This document shows, one piece after another, positions 33,200 to 43,845 of a DNA stretch of 64,000 bases. The position numbers were made by a program, and so were the translations under genes. The stretch covers positions 29,311 to 93,310 of the forward strand of contig NZ_JYOO01000022.1 in NCBI RefSeq assembly GCF_000956595.1, read 5' to 3'. Positions within the stretch are counted from its first letter, which is position 1. Every line of letters begins with the position of its first letter. The DNA comes from Priestia aryabhattai B8W22 (GTDB lineage: Bacteria; Bacillota; Bacilli; Bacillales; Bacillaceae_H). The notes below the pieces were generated by a model. The model saw only the letters and a program-made list of their open reading frames with translations, ran no database searches and was not told where the DNA came from.

Positions 33200-34267
33200 T
33201 AGTTCGAATCTTCCATTCGGCGCGCTTGGTCTTCCATTACTAATGCATCGATGATTTCATCAAGCTTGCCTTCTAAGATTTGATCTAGCTTTTGAATCGT
33301 CAGACCAATACGGTGGTCCGTTACGCGATTTTGCGGGAAGTTATACGTACGGATACGCTCAGAGCGATCTCCTGATCCAACTGCTTGTTTGCGCGTTGCA
33401 TCGTACTCTGCTTGTGCTTCTCGCTGGAATTTGTCGTACACGCGAGCACGCAATACTTTCATTGCTTTTTTCTTTATTTTTAATTTGAGACTTTTCATCT
33501 TGACATGATACCACTGTATTCGTTGGTAAATGTGTTAAACGAACTGCCGACATCGTCGTATTAACACTTTGGCCACCAGGTCCACTTGAAGCAAATGTAT
33601 CTACACGGATGTCTTTTTCATGAATGTCCACTTCAACTTCTTCCGCTTCAGGAAGACATGCTACCGTTGCTGTAGATGTATGAATACGACCGCCTGATTC
33701 TGTTTCAGGAACGCGTTGAACACGGTGTGCACCGTTTTCAAATTTCATCTTTGAGTACGCACCTTTACCATTAATCATAAAGATAATTTCTTTATAACCG
33801 CCTACTCCAGTAGTCGTTGCTTCCATTACTTCTGTTTTCCAGCCTTGTGATTCAGCAAAGCGCGAATACATGCGGTACAAATTAGCTGCAAATAATGCTG
33901 CTTCATCTCCACCAGCCGCTCCGCGAACCTCCATGATTACGTTTTTATCATCGTTTGGATCTTTTGGAATTAATAAAATACGTAGCTTTTCAACTAGCTC
34001 TTCTTGCTGCGTTTCTAACTCGGCAATTTCTTCTTTTACCATGTCGCGCATATCTGCATCAAGCTTATCTTCAAGCATCGTTTTCGCTTCTGATAACTGC
34101 TCTTTTACATCTTTGTATTCCTGATAAGCCGCTACCGTTTGTTGTATATCTGATTGTTCCTTCGAATATTCTCTCAACTTAGAGGGGTTGTTTACGATCT
34201 CAGGGTCACTCAGAAGTTCGTTTAACTTCTCATAGCGCGCCTCTACCGCTTCTAAACGATCAAACAC
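33199..34267 (-). pseudogene. prfA: prfA, peptide chain release factor 1, interrupted by a 1-nt frameshift
   Basis: RF1 ends translation at UAA and UAG. The first frame starts at a GTG (34267; SD GAGGTG) and has the PxT-type codon-reading motif ([10 protein letters not shown]) and the GGQ loop ([12 protein letters not shown], about 231-233). Homology stops at KNKEK, residue 267, and resumes in another frame (33199-33498) with [14 protein letters not shown] to the normal C-terminus. The break is an A6 tract (minus strand, 33466-33471) where A5 would restore a 355-aa RF1. RF1 is normally essential and fabZ here ends in TAG, so an assembly error or slippage is likelier than real loss. Confidence 0.9.
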
Positions 34268-34352
34268 GTCATTCACCTCATTCTTTATCCATAACATTGT
34301 AATTATAGTATAGCTTTAAAATAGAGTCAAAACCTTGTTAATACACGTATAT

Positions 34353-34387
34353 GAACAAAAAAACAGAACTGCGCGTTCTGTTTTTAT
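34353..34387 (-). terminator. Terminator after tdk
   Basis: Stem AAACAGAAC / GTTCTGTTT with a 5-nt loop and a seven-T tail on the minus strand. Confidence 0.88.
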
Positions 34388-34405
34388 CATCATAAAATTC
34401 TTGCT

Positions 34406-35032
34406 TTATTTTTCGACCATTTCGCTTGAGTCCACAGACACAGCTTGTCCTTTTGACTTTTGCACAACGTGGCAATGACGGCATCTTGGTTCGTACGATT
34501 CAGACGCACCGACTAAAATAATAGGGTCGTCATAAGAAGCAGGCTCACCGTTAATCAAACGCTGCGTACGGCTCGCAGGAGAGCCACATGAAGCGCACAC
34601 GGCCTGTAGCTTTGTTACCGATTCTGCAATAGCCATTAACTGCGGCATTTGTCCAAAAGGTTCACCTTTGAAGTCTTGGTCTAACCCTGCTACAATCACA
34701 CGAAAGCCTTGATCTGCTAAAGATTGAACAATTTCTAAAATATCTGTGTCAAAAAACTGTACTTCGTCTATCGCTACTACGTCTGTCTCTTCATTTACTC
34801 GCTTTAAAATATCGCGCGATGCCGAGATTGAATAAGCCATAACAGATGTACCATTATGTGAAACGACAGCTTCTTCACTATATCGATTATCAATTGCAGG
34901 CTTGAATACTTGTGCTTTTTGTTTAGCAAACTGCGTACGGCGCACACGTCGAATCAACTCTTCTGATTTCCCTGAAAACATACTGCCACAAATTACTTCT
35001 ATCCAACCGCTTTGTTTCATTACGTACACCAC
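34406..35032 (-). CDS. tdk: Thymidine kinase
   Basis: 208 aa type II thymidine kinase, pyrimidine salvage. Walker [12 protein letters not shown] (about 16-26), Walker [12 protein letters not shown], the lasso [24 protein letters not shown], and Zn-binding Cys/His (CASC and CRHCH). GTG at 35032 is 9 nt after GGAG; the next codon is also GTG and is the start that best matches MYxMKQSGW homologues, so the start is uncertain by one codon. Confidence 0.95.
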   Translation of the reverse strand: MVYVMKQSGWIEVICGSMFSGKSEELIRRVRRTQFAKQKAQVFKPAIDNRYSEEAVVSHNGTSVMAYSISASRDILKRVNEETDVVAIDEVQFFDTDILEIVQSLADQGFRVIVAGLDQDFKGEPFGQMPQLMAIAESVTKLQAVCASCGSPASRTQRLINGEPASYDDPIILVGASESYEPRCRHCHVVQKSKGQAVSVDSSEMVEK

Positions 35033-35170
35033 TGCGGGACTCTCCCTTCTTCTCGTTCCGTTTCTGAGCGAACCGCTACTAACTTAATCTACGTCTTCTA
35101 TGTAGATCTTATTCCTATGATAAAGTACCCACTTTTTTATCAAGCAGATACTATTTTCTACTTTTATAAG

Positions 35171-35207
35171 CAAAAAAACAGGCAAGAAGTTAAGCTACTT
35201 GCCTGTT
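35171..35207 (-). terminator. Terminator after rpmE
   Basis: Stem AACAGGCAAG / CTTGCCTGTT, 11-nt loop, seven T on the minus strand. Confidence 0.9.
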
Positions 35208-35223
35208 TGTTTCGACAATGTGA

Positions 35224-35424
35224 TTATTTAAGACCGTATTTTTTGTTGAAGCGATCAACACGGCCACCAGCTTCAGCGAATTTTTGACGACCAGTGTAGA
35301 ATGGGTGACATTCAGAACAAGTCTCAACGCGGATCTCTTCTTTTACAGAACCACTTTCAAATTCGTTTCCGCAAGTACATTTAACCATAACTGTTTTATA
35401 GTTTGGATGAATTCCTGTTTTCAT
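35224..35424 (-). CDS. rpmE: 50S ribosomal protein L31 (zinc form)
   Basis: 66 aa from the ATG at 35424 (AAGGAG, 9 nt upstream; it abuts the ATG at 35433). Four Zn-ligand cysteines occur in CTCG and CSEC, so this is the zinc-binding C+ type rather than the Zn-starvation paralogue. The C-terminus [23 protein letters not shown] is typical. It has its own good promoter and a hairpin leader that may mediate autoregulation. Confidence 0.97.
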   Translation of the reverse strand: MKTGIHPNYKTVMVKCTCGNEFESGSVKEEIRVETCSECHPFYTGRQKFAEAGGRVDRFNKKYGLK

Positions 35425-35469
35425 TCGTTTCATCTCCTTCCGCCCTGAATCATTCTGAAACAGAGTTTA

Positions 35470-35520
35470 TTGATAAAGATAGTGATGAAATAATAACTAT
35501 TTCACTGTGTACTTTATCAA
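35470..35520 (-). ncRNA. Hairpin leader of rpmE (possible L31 autoregulatory element)
   Basis: The leader RNA folds into a long imperfect hairpin: TTGATAAAG / CTTTATCAA at the base, then AGTG / CACT and AAATA / TATTT pairs around a small loop, between the promoter (35534-35562) and the rpmE RBS. Rfam has L31 leader families in Firmicutes; I have not tested this sequence against them. Confidence 0.5.
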
Positions 35521-35533
35521 CACACATGATGAA

Positions 35534-35562
35534 ATTATAACAAGGGTTGTATGCTTTTGCAA
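35534..35562 (-). promoter_or_regulatory. SigA promoter of rpmE
   Basis: TTGCAA (35562-35557), 17-bp spacer, TATAAT (35539-35534) on the minus strand, just downstream of rho. Confidence 0.8.
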
Positions 35563-35578
35563 CCACATGTTTTATAAC

Positions 35579-36853
35579 TTATCGTTTATTTGCTAGAAGC
35601 GTTTTTTTCTCTTCCGTTAACATCGAGAAGAACTCTTCATTTGTCTTTGTTTGACGTAAACGTTTTAAGAATTTTTCTGCAAAATCAGGAGCATCTGCCA
35701 TTGATTTACGAATTGCCCATAAGTGGTCTAGATGCTCTTTTGGAATTAACAGCTCTTCTTTACGCGTGCCTGAACGACGAATGTCAATCGCAGGGAAGAT
35801 ACGTTTTTCAGCTAGTGAACGATCTAGATGCAGTTCCATGTTACCCGTACCTTTAAATTCTTCATAAATAACATCATCCATACGAGAGCCTGTATCAATT
35901 AAGGCTGTTGCTAGAATGGTTAAGCTGCCTCCATCTTCAATGTTACGCGCAGCTCCAAAGAATCGTTTTGGACGATGAAAAGCAGCTGGATCAATCCCCC
36001 CTGATAGTGTACGACCGCTCGGTGGAATAACTAAGTTATAAGCACGAGCAAGTCTTGTAATGCTATCCATTAAAATGACAACATCTTTTTTATGTTCGAC
36101 AAGTCTCATTGCACGTTCAAGGACAAGTTCCGCTACTTTAATGTGGTTTTCTGGCACTTCGTCAAATGTAGAACTTACAACATCACCGTCAACCGAACGC
36201 TCAATGTCCGTTACTTCCTCAGGACGCTCATCAATAAGAAGAACAATCAATTCGGCATCAGGATGATTCGTTGTGATGCTATTGGCAATTTCTTTTAACA
36301 GCATCGTTTTACCTGCTTTTGGCGGCGCAACAATTAGTCCCCTTTGACCAAATCCAATTGGTGAAATCAAGTCAATAATACGCGTCGAGAAACTTCTTGG
36401 CTGAGTTTCCAGCAGCATTTGCTCATTTGGATAAATCGGCGTTAGCGCTGGAAAATGCACGCGATCTTTTGACGTTTCTGGATCTTCTCCGTTTACTGCT
36501 TCTACATGTAATAATCCGTAGTAGCGCTCATTTTCTTTTGGAGGACGAACTTTCCCCGATACCTTGTCTCCATTACGCAGATCGAAGCGACGAATTTGTG
36601 AAGCTGAGATATAAATATCTTCTGAACTCGGTGAATAGTTAATTGGTCGTAAGAAACCGAATCCTTCTGACTGAATAATTTCAAGAACGCCTTCCATAAA
36701 TAAAAGCCCATCTTGTTCAGCTTGAGCCTTTAAAATAGCAAAGACAAGTTCTTTTTTCGTTAATTTACTATAGTACGAAACTTTATACTCACGAGCATGT
36801 TCATATAGCTCTTTTAATTTCATATTTTCTAAACTGGATAATGTTAAGTTCAT
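35579..36853 (-). CDS. rho: Transcription termination factor Rho
   Basis: 424 aa RNA-dependent ATPase. N-terminal SAP-like helix domain (about 1-45), OB-fold RNA-binding domain ([19 protein letters not shown], about 50-125), and RecA-like ATPase with Walker A APPKAGKT (176-183) and the Q/R-loop region. The annotated ATG has only a weak SD (GGTG, 6 nt). A better SD, GGGAGGAA, lies about 40 nt further up, before a very short open frame. A leader of about 220 nt from the promoter at 37078-37107 leaves room for autoregulation. Confidence 0.96.
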   Translation of the reverse strand: MNLTLSSLENMKLKELYEHAREYKVSYYSKLTKKELVFAILKAQAEQDGLLFMEGVLEIIQSEGFGFLRPINYSPSSEDIYISASQIRRFDLRNGDKVSGKVRPPKENERYYGLLHVEAVNGEDPETSKDRVHFPALTPIYPNEQMLLETQPRSFSTRIIDLISPIGFGQRGLIVAPPKAGKTMLLKEIANSITTNHPDAELIVLLIDERPEEVTDIERSVDGDVVSSTFDEVPENHIKVAELVLERAMRLVEHKKDVVILMDSITRLARAYNLVIPPSGRTLSGGIDPAAFHRPKRFFGAARNIEDGGSLTILATALIDTGSRMDDVIYEEFKGTGNMELHLDRSLAEKRIFPAIDIRRSGTRKEELLIPKEHLDHLWAIRKSMADAPDFAEKFLKRLRQTKTNEEFFSMLTEEKKTLLANKR

Positions 36854-37077
36854 TAGGACACCACGCTTTATAATGAATAATTTTTAACCGTTCCTCCCAT
36901 ATTAAATTCAAATATAAAATTGAGAGATGATATGGATGGAATAAATCTGTGAAAATGGAGAATATAACCTTTGAAGTATAATAAGTAGAATCAATTGATT
37001 AACCATACACTTTTAGAAGAATAATTCCGACATAAAACCATTTATATTATCTTGATAAATTTAACGTAGCAATTTAT

Positions 37078-37107
37078 ATTCTAACCTTTTTCTATCTTTT
37101 TAATCAA
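37078..37107 (-). promoter_or_regulatory. Candidate SigA promoter of rho
   Basis: TTGATT (37107-37102), 18 bp, TAGAAT (37083-37078) on the minus strand. Confidence 0.45.
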
Positions 37108-37278
37108 TCTTTTTTTACTTTAGAAGATGAATAAAAAAAAGGAAATTTAATAGCTTACGAGAAGCAAGGAAAACCTTTTCATAATTTCACATTAAAGGAA
37201 ATAAACTGGACGTTAAAATAAGAAGTGAAATTTATCTTTTAGCTTCCCTTTTTATCTATTTACCCTATTCATAAATAT

Positions 37279-37326
37279 ATAAGCTACACAGACATAGAAG
37301 AACGTTCCTACACCTGTGTAGCTTAT
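37279..37326 (-). terminator. Inverted repeat after murAB, probable terminator
   Basis: Perfect 13-bp arms (37279-37291 and 37314-37326) around a 22-nt loop, 52 nt after the murAB stop. The tail is AT-rich but not a pure T run. Confidence 0.55.
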
Positions 37327-37377
37327 TAAACGGCTCATTTCTAGAATTTGCTTTCATGACTGTTGTGCAATTTGTCT

Positions 37378-38664
37378 CTATGAATTTTGAAATTGTTCAA
37401 TTTCTTCTTGAGTCATCTCTTCACGCCAAATCATTGCCCCTAAATCCGATAGCTTGTCTACTAAATGGCTGTAACCTCGGTCAATGTGCTCTAAACCCGT
37501 TACTTCTGTAATCCCTTTAGCCATTAAGCCAGCGGTTACAAGGGCTGCGCCTGCTCGTAGGTCGGATGCTTTCACACGTGCACCTTGTAAGTGAATAGGA
37601 CCATTAATAATAGCAGAACGTCCTTCTACCTTAACAGATGCATTCATTCGTCTCAGCTCGTCAATATGCTTAAACCTTGCACCATAAATTGTATCTGTCA
37701 CAACGCTTGTACCTGATGCTCTTGTTAGAAGCGTCGTAAATGGCTGCTGTAAATCAGTTGGAAAACCTGGATATACTAACGTTTTAATATCTACAGGCTT
37801 CAACAGCTGACGAGTCGCTACAAGAATCTGATCTGAGCTTGTTTCGATATGAATACCCATTTCACGCATTTTAGCCGTTAATGACTCTAGGTGCTGAGGG
37901 ATAACGTTGTCAACAACAACTTCTTTTCCCATACTCGCTCCCATAATCATATACGTCCCTGCTTCAATTCGGTCTGGAATGATGGAATGACGGCATCCTT
38001 TTAATTGATCTACTCCATCAATTCGAATAACGTCCGTCCCTGCACCTTTAATGCGGGCACCCATACTTGTCAGTAACGTAGCTACATCGATAATTTCTGG
38101 CTCTTTCGCAGCATTCTCGATAACGGTACGCCCTTTTGCTCTCACAGCAGCTAGCATGATATTGATTGTTGCTCCTACGCTCACAACGTCTAAATAAATT
38201 CGAGCACCAATCAGTTCATCAGCTCGAATGTAAATAGCTCCTTGCTCATTTGTTACTTTCGCACCAAGAGCTTCAAAGCCTTTAATGTGCTGATCGATTG
38301 GTCTTGGACCGAGGTAACAGCCTCCAGGAAGACCAACTACCGCTTTTTTAAAGCGTCCCAACATCGCCCCCATTAAATAATAAGAAGCGCGTAATTTTTT
38401 TACTTTTCCGTTCGGTAAAGGCATTGCAACCATTCCGGATGGATCTACTGTTAATTCGTCGTTATCAATGGTTACTTTCCCACCAATTTCTTCAACTAAA
38501 TCCCCTAATAACTGCACGTCTGAAATATCAGGCAGACCTTCAATTGTAACAGGTGACTCGGCTAAAATTGTTGCTGGAATAAGCGCAACGGCACTATTTT
38601 TAGCACCACTGACGCGGACGGATCCACTTAAGGTAAAGCCACCTTGTATTTTTAACTTTTCCAT
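37378..38664 (-). CDS. murAB: UDP-N-acetylglucosamine 1-carboxyvinyltransferase MurAB
   Basis: 428 aa, second MurA paralogue (MurZ type). K22/N23 in SGAKNSAV and catalytic C116 in [19 protein letters not shown] are intact, as is the [10 protein letters not shown] loop. In B. subtilis MurAB cannot replace MurAA. It sits next to tal and fbaA, as in B. subtilis, and clearly differs from murAA of this window in the active-site flank (CYLGP against CAIGS). Confidence 0.95.
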   Translation of the reverse strand: MEKLKIQGGFTLSGSVRVSGAKNSAVALIPATILAESPVTIEGLPDISDVQLLGDLVEEIGGKVTIDNDELTVDPSGMVAMPLPNGKVKKLRASYYLMGAMLGRFKKAVVGLPGGCYLGPRPIDQHIKGFEALGAKVTNEQGAIYIRADELIGARIYLDVVSVGATINIMLAAVRAKGRTVIENAAKEPEIIDVATLLTSMGARIKGAGTDVIRIDGVDQLKGCRHSIIPDRIEAGTYMIMGASMGKEVVVDNVIPQHLESLTAKMREMGIHIETSSDQILVATRQLLKPVDIKTLVYPGFPTDLQQPFTTLLTRASGTSVVTDTIYGARFKHIDELRRMNASVKVEGRSAIINGPIHLQGARVKASDLRAGAALVTAGLMAKGITEVTGLEHIDRGYSHLVDKLSDLGAMIWREEMTQEEIEQFQNS

Positions 38665-38810
38665 TTATAGCTCCCTTCTAGTGAAAGAAAGTTTCTCACC
38701 TAGTAATTGAGGAAAATTTTGGTACAAAGAATACCTAAAAGAATGGTTATTTTTCCTATTACCTACTAGTGTACACGAAAATGAAAAAATCATGTATAGT
38801 TTCGACAAGA

Positions 38811-38854
38811 TAAAAGAAAAATATGGCATTCACCTGTCAGGATGGTAAATGCCA
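38811..38854 (-). terminator. Terminator after tal
   Basis: Stem TGGCATT-ACC / GGT-AATGCCA with one internal mismatch, then TATTTTTCTTTT on the minus strand. Confidence 0.75.
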
Positions 38855-38871
38855 CACAAATTTATACATGT

Positions 38872-39516
38872 TTAGACATTTCGTTTTTCCCAATCTGCTA
38901 AAAATTGGTCAATTCCTGCATTTGTTAACGGATGTTTGAACAATTGCATTAAAACTTTGTAAGGAATTGTCGCAATATGTGCTCCATTTTTTGCAGCTTC
39001 TGTTACGTGCATCGGATGACGAATAGATGCTGCAATAATTTCTGATGAAATGTCGTGAATCGCAAAAATATCTGCGATATCTGAGATTAAATCGAGGCCA
39101 TTAAAACCAATATCGTCTAACCTTCCTAAGAAAGGCGATACGTAAGTAGCACCTGCTCTTGCTGCCATTAACGCTTGGTTAGCTGAGAAAATAAGCGTAA
39201 CGTTTGTCTTAATACCTAAACTAGTAAATTCTTTTACTGCTTTTAAGCCATCCGGAGTCATCGGTACCTTGATTGTAATATTCGGCGCAATCGCAGCAAG
39301 CTCTTTTCCTTCGCGAATCATGCCTTCTGCATCAAGCGCAATCACTTCTGCACTTACAGATCCTTCAACGAACTCTGTAATTTCACGAAGACGATCTTCA
39401 AACGTGATGTTCTCTTTAGCTACTAAACTAGGATTTGTTGTAACCCCCGCTAACAAACCTAATGAATGCGCTTCCTTAATCTCATCTAAATTAGCCGTAT
39501 CAATAAAAAACTTCAT
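38872..39516 (-). CDS. tal: Transaldolase (TalC/FSA-like small type)
   Basis: 214 aa from the ATG at 39516 (SD AGGGGGAT). Small TIM barrel; the Schiff-base lysine is K83 in NITIKVPMT. The N-terminus [16 protein letters not shown] and VTTNPSLV are typical of the TalC/TalB-small subfamily, which includes B. subtilis YwjH. It transfers dihydroxyacetone units in the pentose phosphate pathway. Fructose-6-phosphate aldolase activity cannot be excluded by sequence alone. Confidence 0.94.
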   Translation of the reverse strand: MKFFIDTANLDEIKEAHSLGLLAGVTTNPSLVAKENITFEDRLREITEFVEGSVSAEVIALDAEGMIREGKELAAIAPNITIKVPMTPDGLKAVKEFTSLGIKTNVTLIFSANQALMAARAGATYVSPFLGRLDDIGFNGLDLISDIADIFAIHDISSEIIAASIRHPMHVTEAAKNGAHIATIPYKVLMQLFKHPLTNAGIDQFLADWEKRNV

Positions 39517-39558
39517 GAATGCCATCCCCCTGTGTTATGTATTCAGAATGATAAGAAA

Positions 39559-39587
39559 ATTATAGTAAAAATAAAACCGCCTTACAA
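39559..39587 (-). promoter_or_regulatory. SigA promoter of tal, overlapping the fbaA terminator
   Basis: TTGTAA (39587-39582), 17 bp, TATAAT (39564-39559). The -35 lies in the right arm of the terminator hairpin 39565-39612. Confidence 0.65.
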
Positions 39588-39612
39588 TAAAAATAAGACG
39601 GTTTTATTTTTC
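39565..39612 (-). terminator. Terminator after fbaA
   Basis: Stem AAAACCGTCTTA / TAAGGCGGTTTT (one G-U pair), 9-nt loop, then ATTTTTA on the minus strand. Confidence 0.75.
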
Positions 39613-39653
39613 AGACTCAACTAACTGCAAACAGGCCATCCGAAGATTTCAAA

Positions 39654-40511
39654 TTATGCTTTGTTAGAAGAACCGAATTCACGCATTTTACCTTGAACCG
39701 TTTCTTTGATTGCTTCGCGAGCAGGTCCTAAGTATTTACGTGGATCATATTGTTCAGGTTGCGCAGCTAATACTTCACGAACAGCTTTAGCTGAAGCAAT
39801 TTGGTTTTCAGTGTTTACGTTGATTTTAGCAGTACCTAAAGAAACTGATTTTTGGATATCTTTTGTTGGAATACCAGTTCCACCGTGTAGAACTAATGGT
39901 AAGCCTGTACGATCTCCGATTTCTTTCATTTCAGCAAAACCTAGGTTTGGTTCACCTTTATATGGTCCGTGAACTGATCCTAATGCTGGAGCTAAGCAAT
40001 CGATACCTGTACGGTTAACAAGTTCTTCACACTCGTTAGCATCTGCATAGATAACGCCCTCAGCAATAACGTCGTCTTCTTGTCCACCAACAGTTCCTAG
40101 TTCTGCTTCTACAGATACTCCGTGGAAGTGAGCTAGTTCAACTACTTTAGAAGTAATTGCAATGTTTTCTTCAAATGGGTGGTGAGAAGCATCGATCATT
40201 ACAGAAGTGAATCCAGCGTGGATTGCTTTTGCACATGATTCAAAGCTTGAACCGTGGTCTAAGTGAATTGCAACTGGTACTTGAACGTCGTAATCTTCGA
40301 TTAGAGCTTCAACCATTGCTACAACAGTTTTGAAACCGCCCATGTAGCGTGCTGCACCTTCAGATACACCAAGAATAACTGGAGAGTTTTCTTCTTTTGC
40401 TGCTTGAAGAATAGCTTGAGTAAACTCTAAGTTATTTAAGTTAAATTGACCTACTGCATAGCCTTGTTCTTTTGCTGTAATAAGCATTTCTTTCATTGAT
40501 ACTAAAGGCAT
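39654..40511 (-). CDS. fbaA: Class II fructose-1,6-bisphosphate aldolase
   Basis: 285 aa Zn-dependent aldolase of glycolysis and gluconeogenesis. Zn and catalytic motifs: [23 protein letters not shown], and [10 protein letters not shown], with the phosphate-binding [10 protein letters not shown]. The C-terminus REFGSSNKA is normal. It is separated from tal by its own terminator. Upstream (40512-40736) are a 5'-leader hairpin and a Spo0A-like box. Confidence 0.96.
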   Translation of the reverse strand: MPLVSMKEMLITAKEQGYAVGQFNLNNLEFTQAILQAAKEENSPVILGVSEGAARYMGGFKTVVAMVEALIEDYDVQVPVAIHLDHGSSFESCAKAIHAGFTSVMIDASHHPFEENIAITSKVVELAHFHGVSVEAELGTVGGQEDDVIAEGVIYADANECEELVNRTGIDCLAPALGSVHGPYKGEPNLGFAEMKEIGDRTGLPLVLHGGTGIPTKDIQKSVSLGTAKINVNTENQIASAKAVREVLAAQPEQYDPRKYLGPAREAIKETVQGKMREFGSSNKA

Positions 40512-40562
40512 ATCGAAATCCTCCTTAAAATCAACCTTAGATTTAGATGCTAACCAAAAGGC

Positions 40563-40594
40563 ACACTCAAATAGTATGCTCTTGAATTGAGTGT
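40563..40594 (-). promoter_or_regulatory. Inverted repeat in the fbaA leader
   Basis: Perfect 8-bp arms ACACTCAA / TTGAGTGT separated by 16 nt, about 50 bp before fbaA. Either a leader hairpin or an operator. The loop is large, so the confidence is low. Confidence 0.35.
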
Positions 40595-40630
40595 TTCATG
40601 TAGAAACAACGCGCATCTTTACATAATAGA

Positions 40631-40638
40631 TTGTCGAA
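40631..40638 (+). promoter_or_regulatory. Spo0A-box-like sequence
   Basis: TTGTCGAA contains the full 0A-box core TGTCGAA, 120 bp before fbaA and about 100 bp past spo0F. A single box may be chance. Confidence 0.3.
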
Positions 40639-40736
40639 TTATGAATACAGTAATTAGGATACCAACTAACAATGAAAACAGCAACATTTTTAGGCTGATA
40701 TTCAAAATTTGTTAGGATGAAAACCCTACCAAAACC

Positions 40737-41108
40737 TTAATTCGACTTTACTGGTATATATTCCCTAACAACTTTGCGGATTTCATCAATATCAAACGGT
40801 TTTGCAAAGTGAGTTAATGCTCCTAAATCTTTTGCTTCTTGAATCATATCCAATTCACCATAAGCGGTCATAATGATAACTTTAATTGTTTCGTCGTGCT
40901 GCTTTAACCTTTTTAAAATTTCGATTCCATCCATTCCTGGAATTTTCATATCTAATAAGACAAGATCCGGTGCTTGCTCTTTTGTAATATCAATCGCCTG
41001 GAAGCCGTTCGCCGCTTGAAATGTCGTATAGCCTTCTTTTTGCAGCACTTCCGTTAATAAAATACGTATACCATACTGATCATCAACAATTAAAATTTTC
41101 TCTGCCAA
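40737..41108 (-). CDS. spo0F: Sporulation phosphorelay response regulator Spo0F
   Basis: 123 aa, a single receiver domain with no output domain. Acidic pocket D9/D10, phosphoacceptor D53 in [15 protein letters not shown] in IIMTAYGE, and K in HFAKPFD. The N-terminus [16 protein letters not shown] is nearly the same as in B. subtilis. Spo0F takes phosphate from Kin histidine kinases and passes it to Spo0B. The start is TTG (41108) after AGGTGGG. A SigH-like promoter is at 41157-41185. Confidence 0.96.
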   Translation of the reverse strand: MAEKILIVDDQYGIRILLTEVLQKEGYTTFQAANGFQAIDITKEQAPDLVLLDMKIPGMDGIEILKRLKQHDETIKVIIMTAYGELDMIQEAKDLGALTHFAKPFDIDEIRKVVREYIPVKSN

Positions 41109-41156
41109 TATAATCCCACCTTTTATATTCCTCTTATACAGACAAAACTAACATAT

Positions 41157-41185
41157 GTATTTCGCCTTTAAAACAAAAATCCCTG
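41157..41185 (-). promoter_or_regulatory. Candidate SigH promoter of spo0F
   Basis: Minus strand CAGGGATTT, about 11 bp, then GGCGAAAT. This resembles SigH RnAGGAWWW-N11/12-RnnGAAT with mismatches. spo0F has a SigH promoter in B. subtilis. Confidence 0.4.
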
Positions 41186-41348
41186 CTAATTAGAGAAATT
41201 GTTACAAAACATAGCTTTTTTTGTCGTCCATCTAACTTCATTGCACTTTACTTTCATTGTAGCTCATTTCAAGATAGAATACAGATAGCTTTTTTCGTTA
41301 TAATGTGTAGATAGCCGGCTTTAGCCGCTTAAATCGAAGGGAGATTCT

Positions 41349-41879
41349 ATGCTTAAAATTTTCACAACTCAACTTTCAGGTTTTTTTAAACGAATTGAAG
41401 AACAAGAAGAATTCCAATTTGAAGATGCTGCGCGTATTTTAGCACAGGCCTCTGTCGGAGAAGGATTTATTTATATTTACGGTGTAGAAGAAATGCACGC
41501 CATTACGCTTGAAGCACTAAGCAGCGCAGAACCTTTAAGTCAGACAAAAGCTTTGCCTTTACATGAATTGGACCAGCTAACTAGCGTCGATCGCGTACTG
41601 CTTGTCTCTAGATTTTCAACAGATCACAAAGCAGTAGAAATAGCTGAACGTTTAAAGAAACGGGATATTCCATTTGTCAGCATTGCTGCTGTCCCTAAAG
41701 AAATAGCCGAGCCTTCTTTAACAGCACTCGCAGATGCTCATATTGATACAAAATTGTTAAAGCCGCTTATTCCTGGAGAAGACGGCTCAAGATTTGGTTT
41801 TCCAGCAATGATGGTCGCTTTATATGCGTACTACGGTTTAATTTTCACATTAAAAGAAATCGTAGAAGAATATGAATAA
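41349..41879 (+). CDS. ywjG: DUF2529 family protein YwjG
   Basis: 176 aa, cytosolic. The sequence resembles a SIS-like alpha/beta fold: FEDAARILAQASVGEGFIYIYG, DRVLLVSRFSTDHKAVEIAERLKKRDIPFVSIAAVPK, ending in a helix with FGFPAMMVALYAYYGL. No catalytic residues can be named and no function is known. It stands divergent to spo0F and convergent with pyrG, as in B. subtilis. SD AAGGGAGA. Confidence 0.85.
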   Translation: MLKIFTTQLSGFFKRIEEQEEFQFEDAARILAQASVGEGFIYIYGVEEMHAITLEALSSAEPLSQTKALPLHELDQLTSVDRVLLVSRFSTDHKAVEIAERLKKRDIPFVSIAAVPKEIAEPSLTALADAHIDTKLLKPLIPGEDGSRFGFPAMMVALYAYYGLIFTLKEIVEEYE

Positions 41880-41911
41880 AAAACACGCTGTCTAAAGACA
41901 GCGTGTTTTTA
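41878..41911. terminator. Bidirectional terminator between ywjG and pyrG
   Basis: Twelve-bp stem AAACACGCTGTC / GACAGCGTGTTT with A and T runs on both sides; it serves both converging genes. Confidence 0.92.
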
Positions 41912-41917
41912 TTTCAC

Positions 41918-43525
<1,608 letters not shown>

Positions 43526-43710
43526 CTATACTTCCCCCTCTAAATAATTTGAACTGTACAATATTAAAAGTTTTCACATAAACAATCACAATTCATTCAT
43601 TGTGCATGCGAAATTATAAGAAACCTTATGAATGTGAAACGTTCAAGAACCAAAAGAAAGTTTCTATCAAGGATTTATAAGAACATATCGGGGTGTAAAA
43701 CATTGATAAA

Positions 43711-43757
43711 TAAAATAAAAAAATTGCTCCCAATACCAAAACTGGATTGGGAGCAAT
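43711..43757 (-). terminator. pyrG: Attenuator (terminator) hairpin in the pyrG leader
   Basis: Perfect 12-bp stem ATTGCTCCCAAT / ATTGGGAGCAAT with an 11-nt loop and a seven-T tail, about 185 nt before pyrG. The CUCCC in its 5' arm is the expected target for a poly(G) 5' end. When CTP is low, extra G residues added at initiation would pair with it and prevent termination. Confidence 0.85.
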
Positions 43758-43802
43758 AGTCTATTTTAAATAAAAACTTTTTAAATGCTTGTTTAAAGAG
43801 CC

Positions 43803-43839
43803 CAAAAAAGATTCTACCTACTTCGCTTGAAAAAGTCAA
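43803..43839 (-). promoter_or_regulatory. pyrG: pyrG promoter with GGGC initiation site
   Basis: TTGACT (43839-43834), 17 bp, TAGAAT (43816-43811), 7 bp, then GGGC starting at 43803. A GGGC start is the signature of CTP-sensed reiterative G addition in pyrG of Gram-positive bacteria. Confidence 0.85.
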
Positions 43840-43845
43840 GAAGGA

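Larger units (their letters stand above)
36854..37377. other. AT-rich leader/spacer between rho and murAB
   Basis: About 520 bp without a credible gene. It holds a likely rho promoter (37078-37107), a leader of about 220 nt with runs of A/T, and a murAB-proximal inverted repeat. In B. subtilis glpX lies between rho and murAB; nothing resembling it remains here. Confidence 0.6.
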
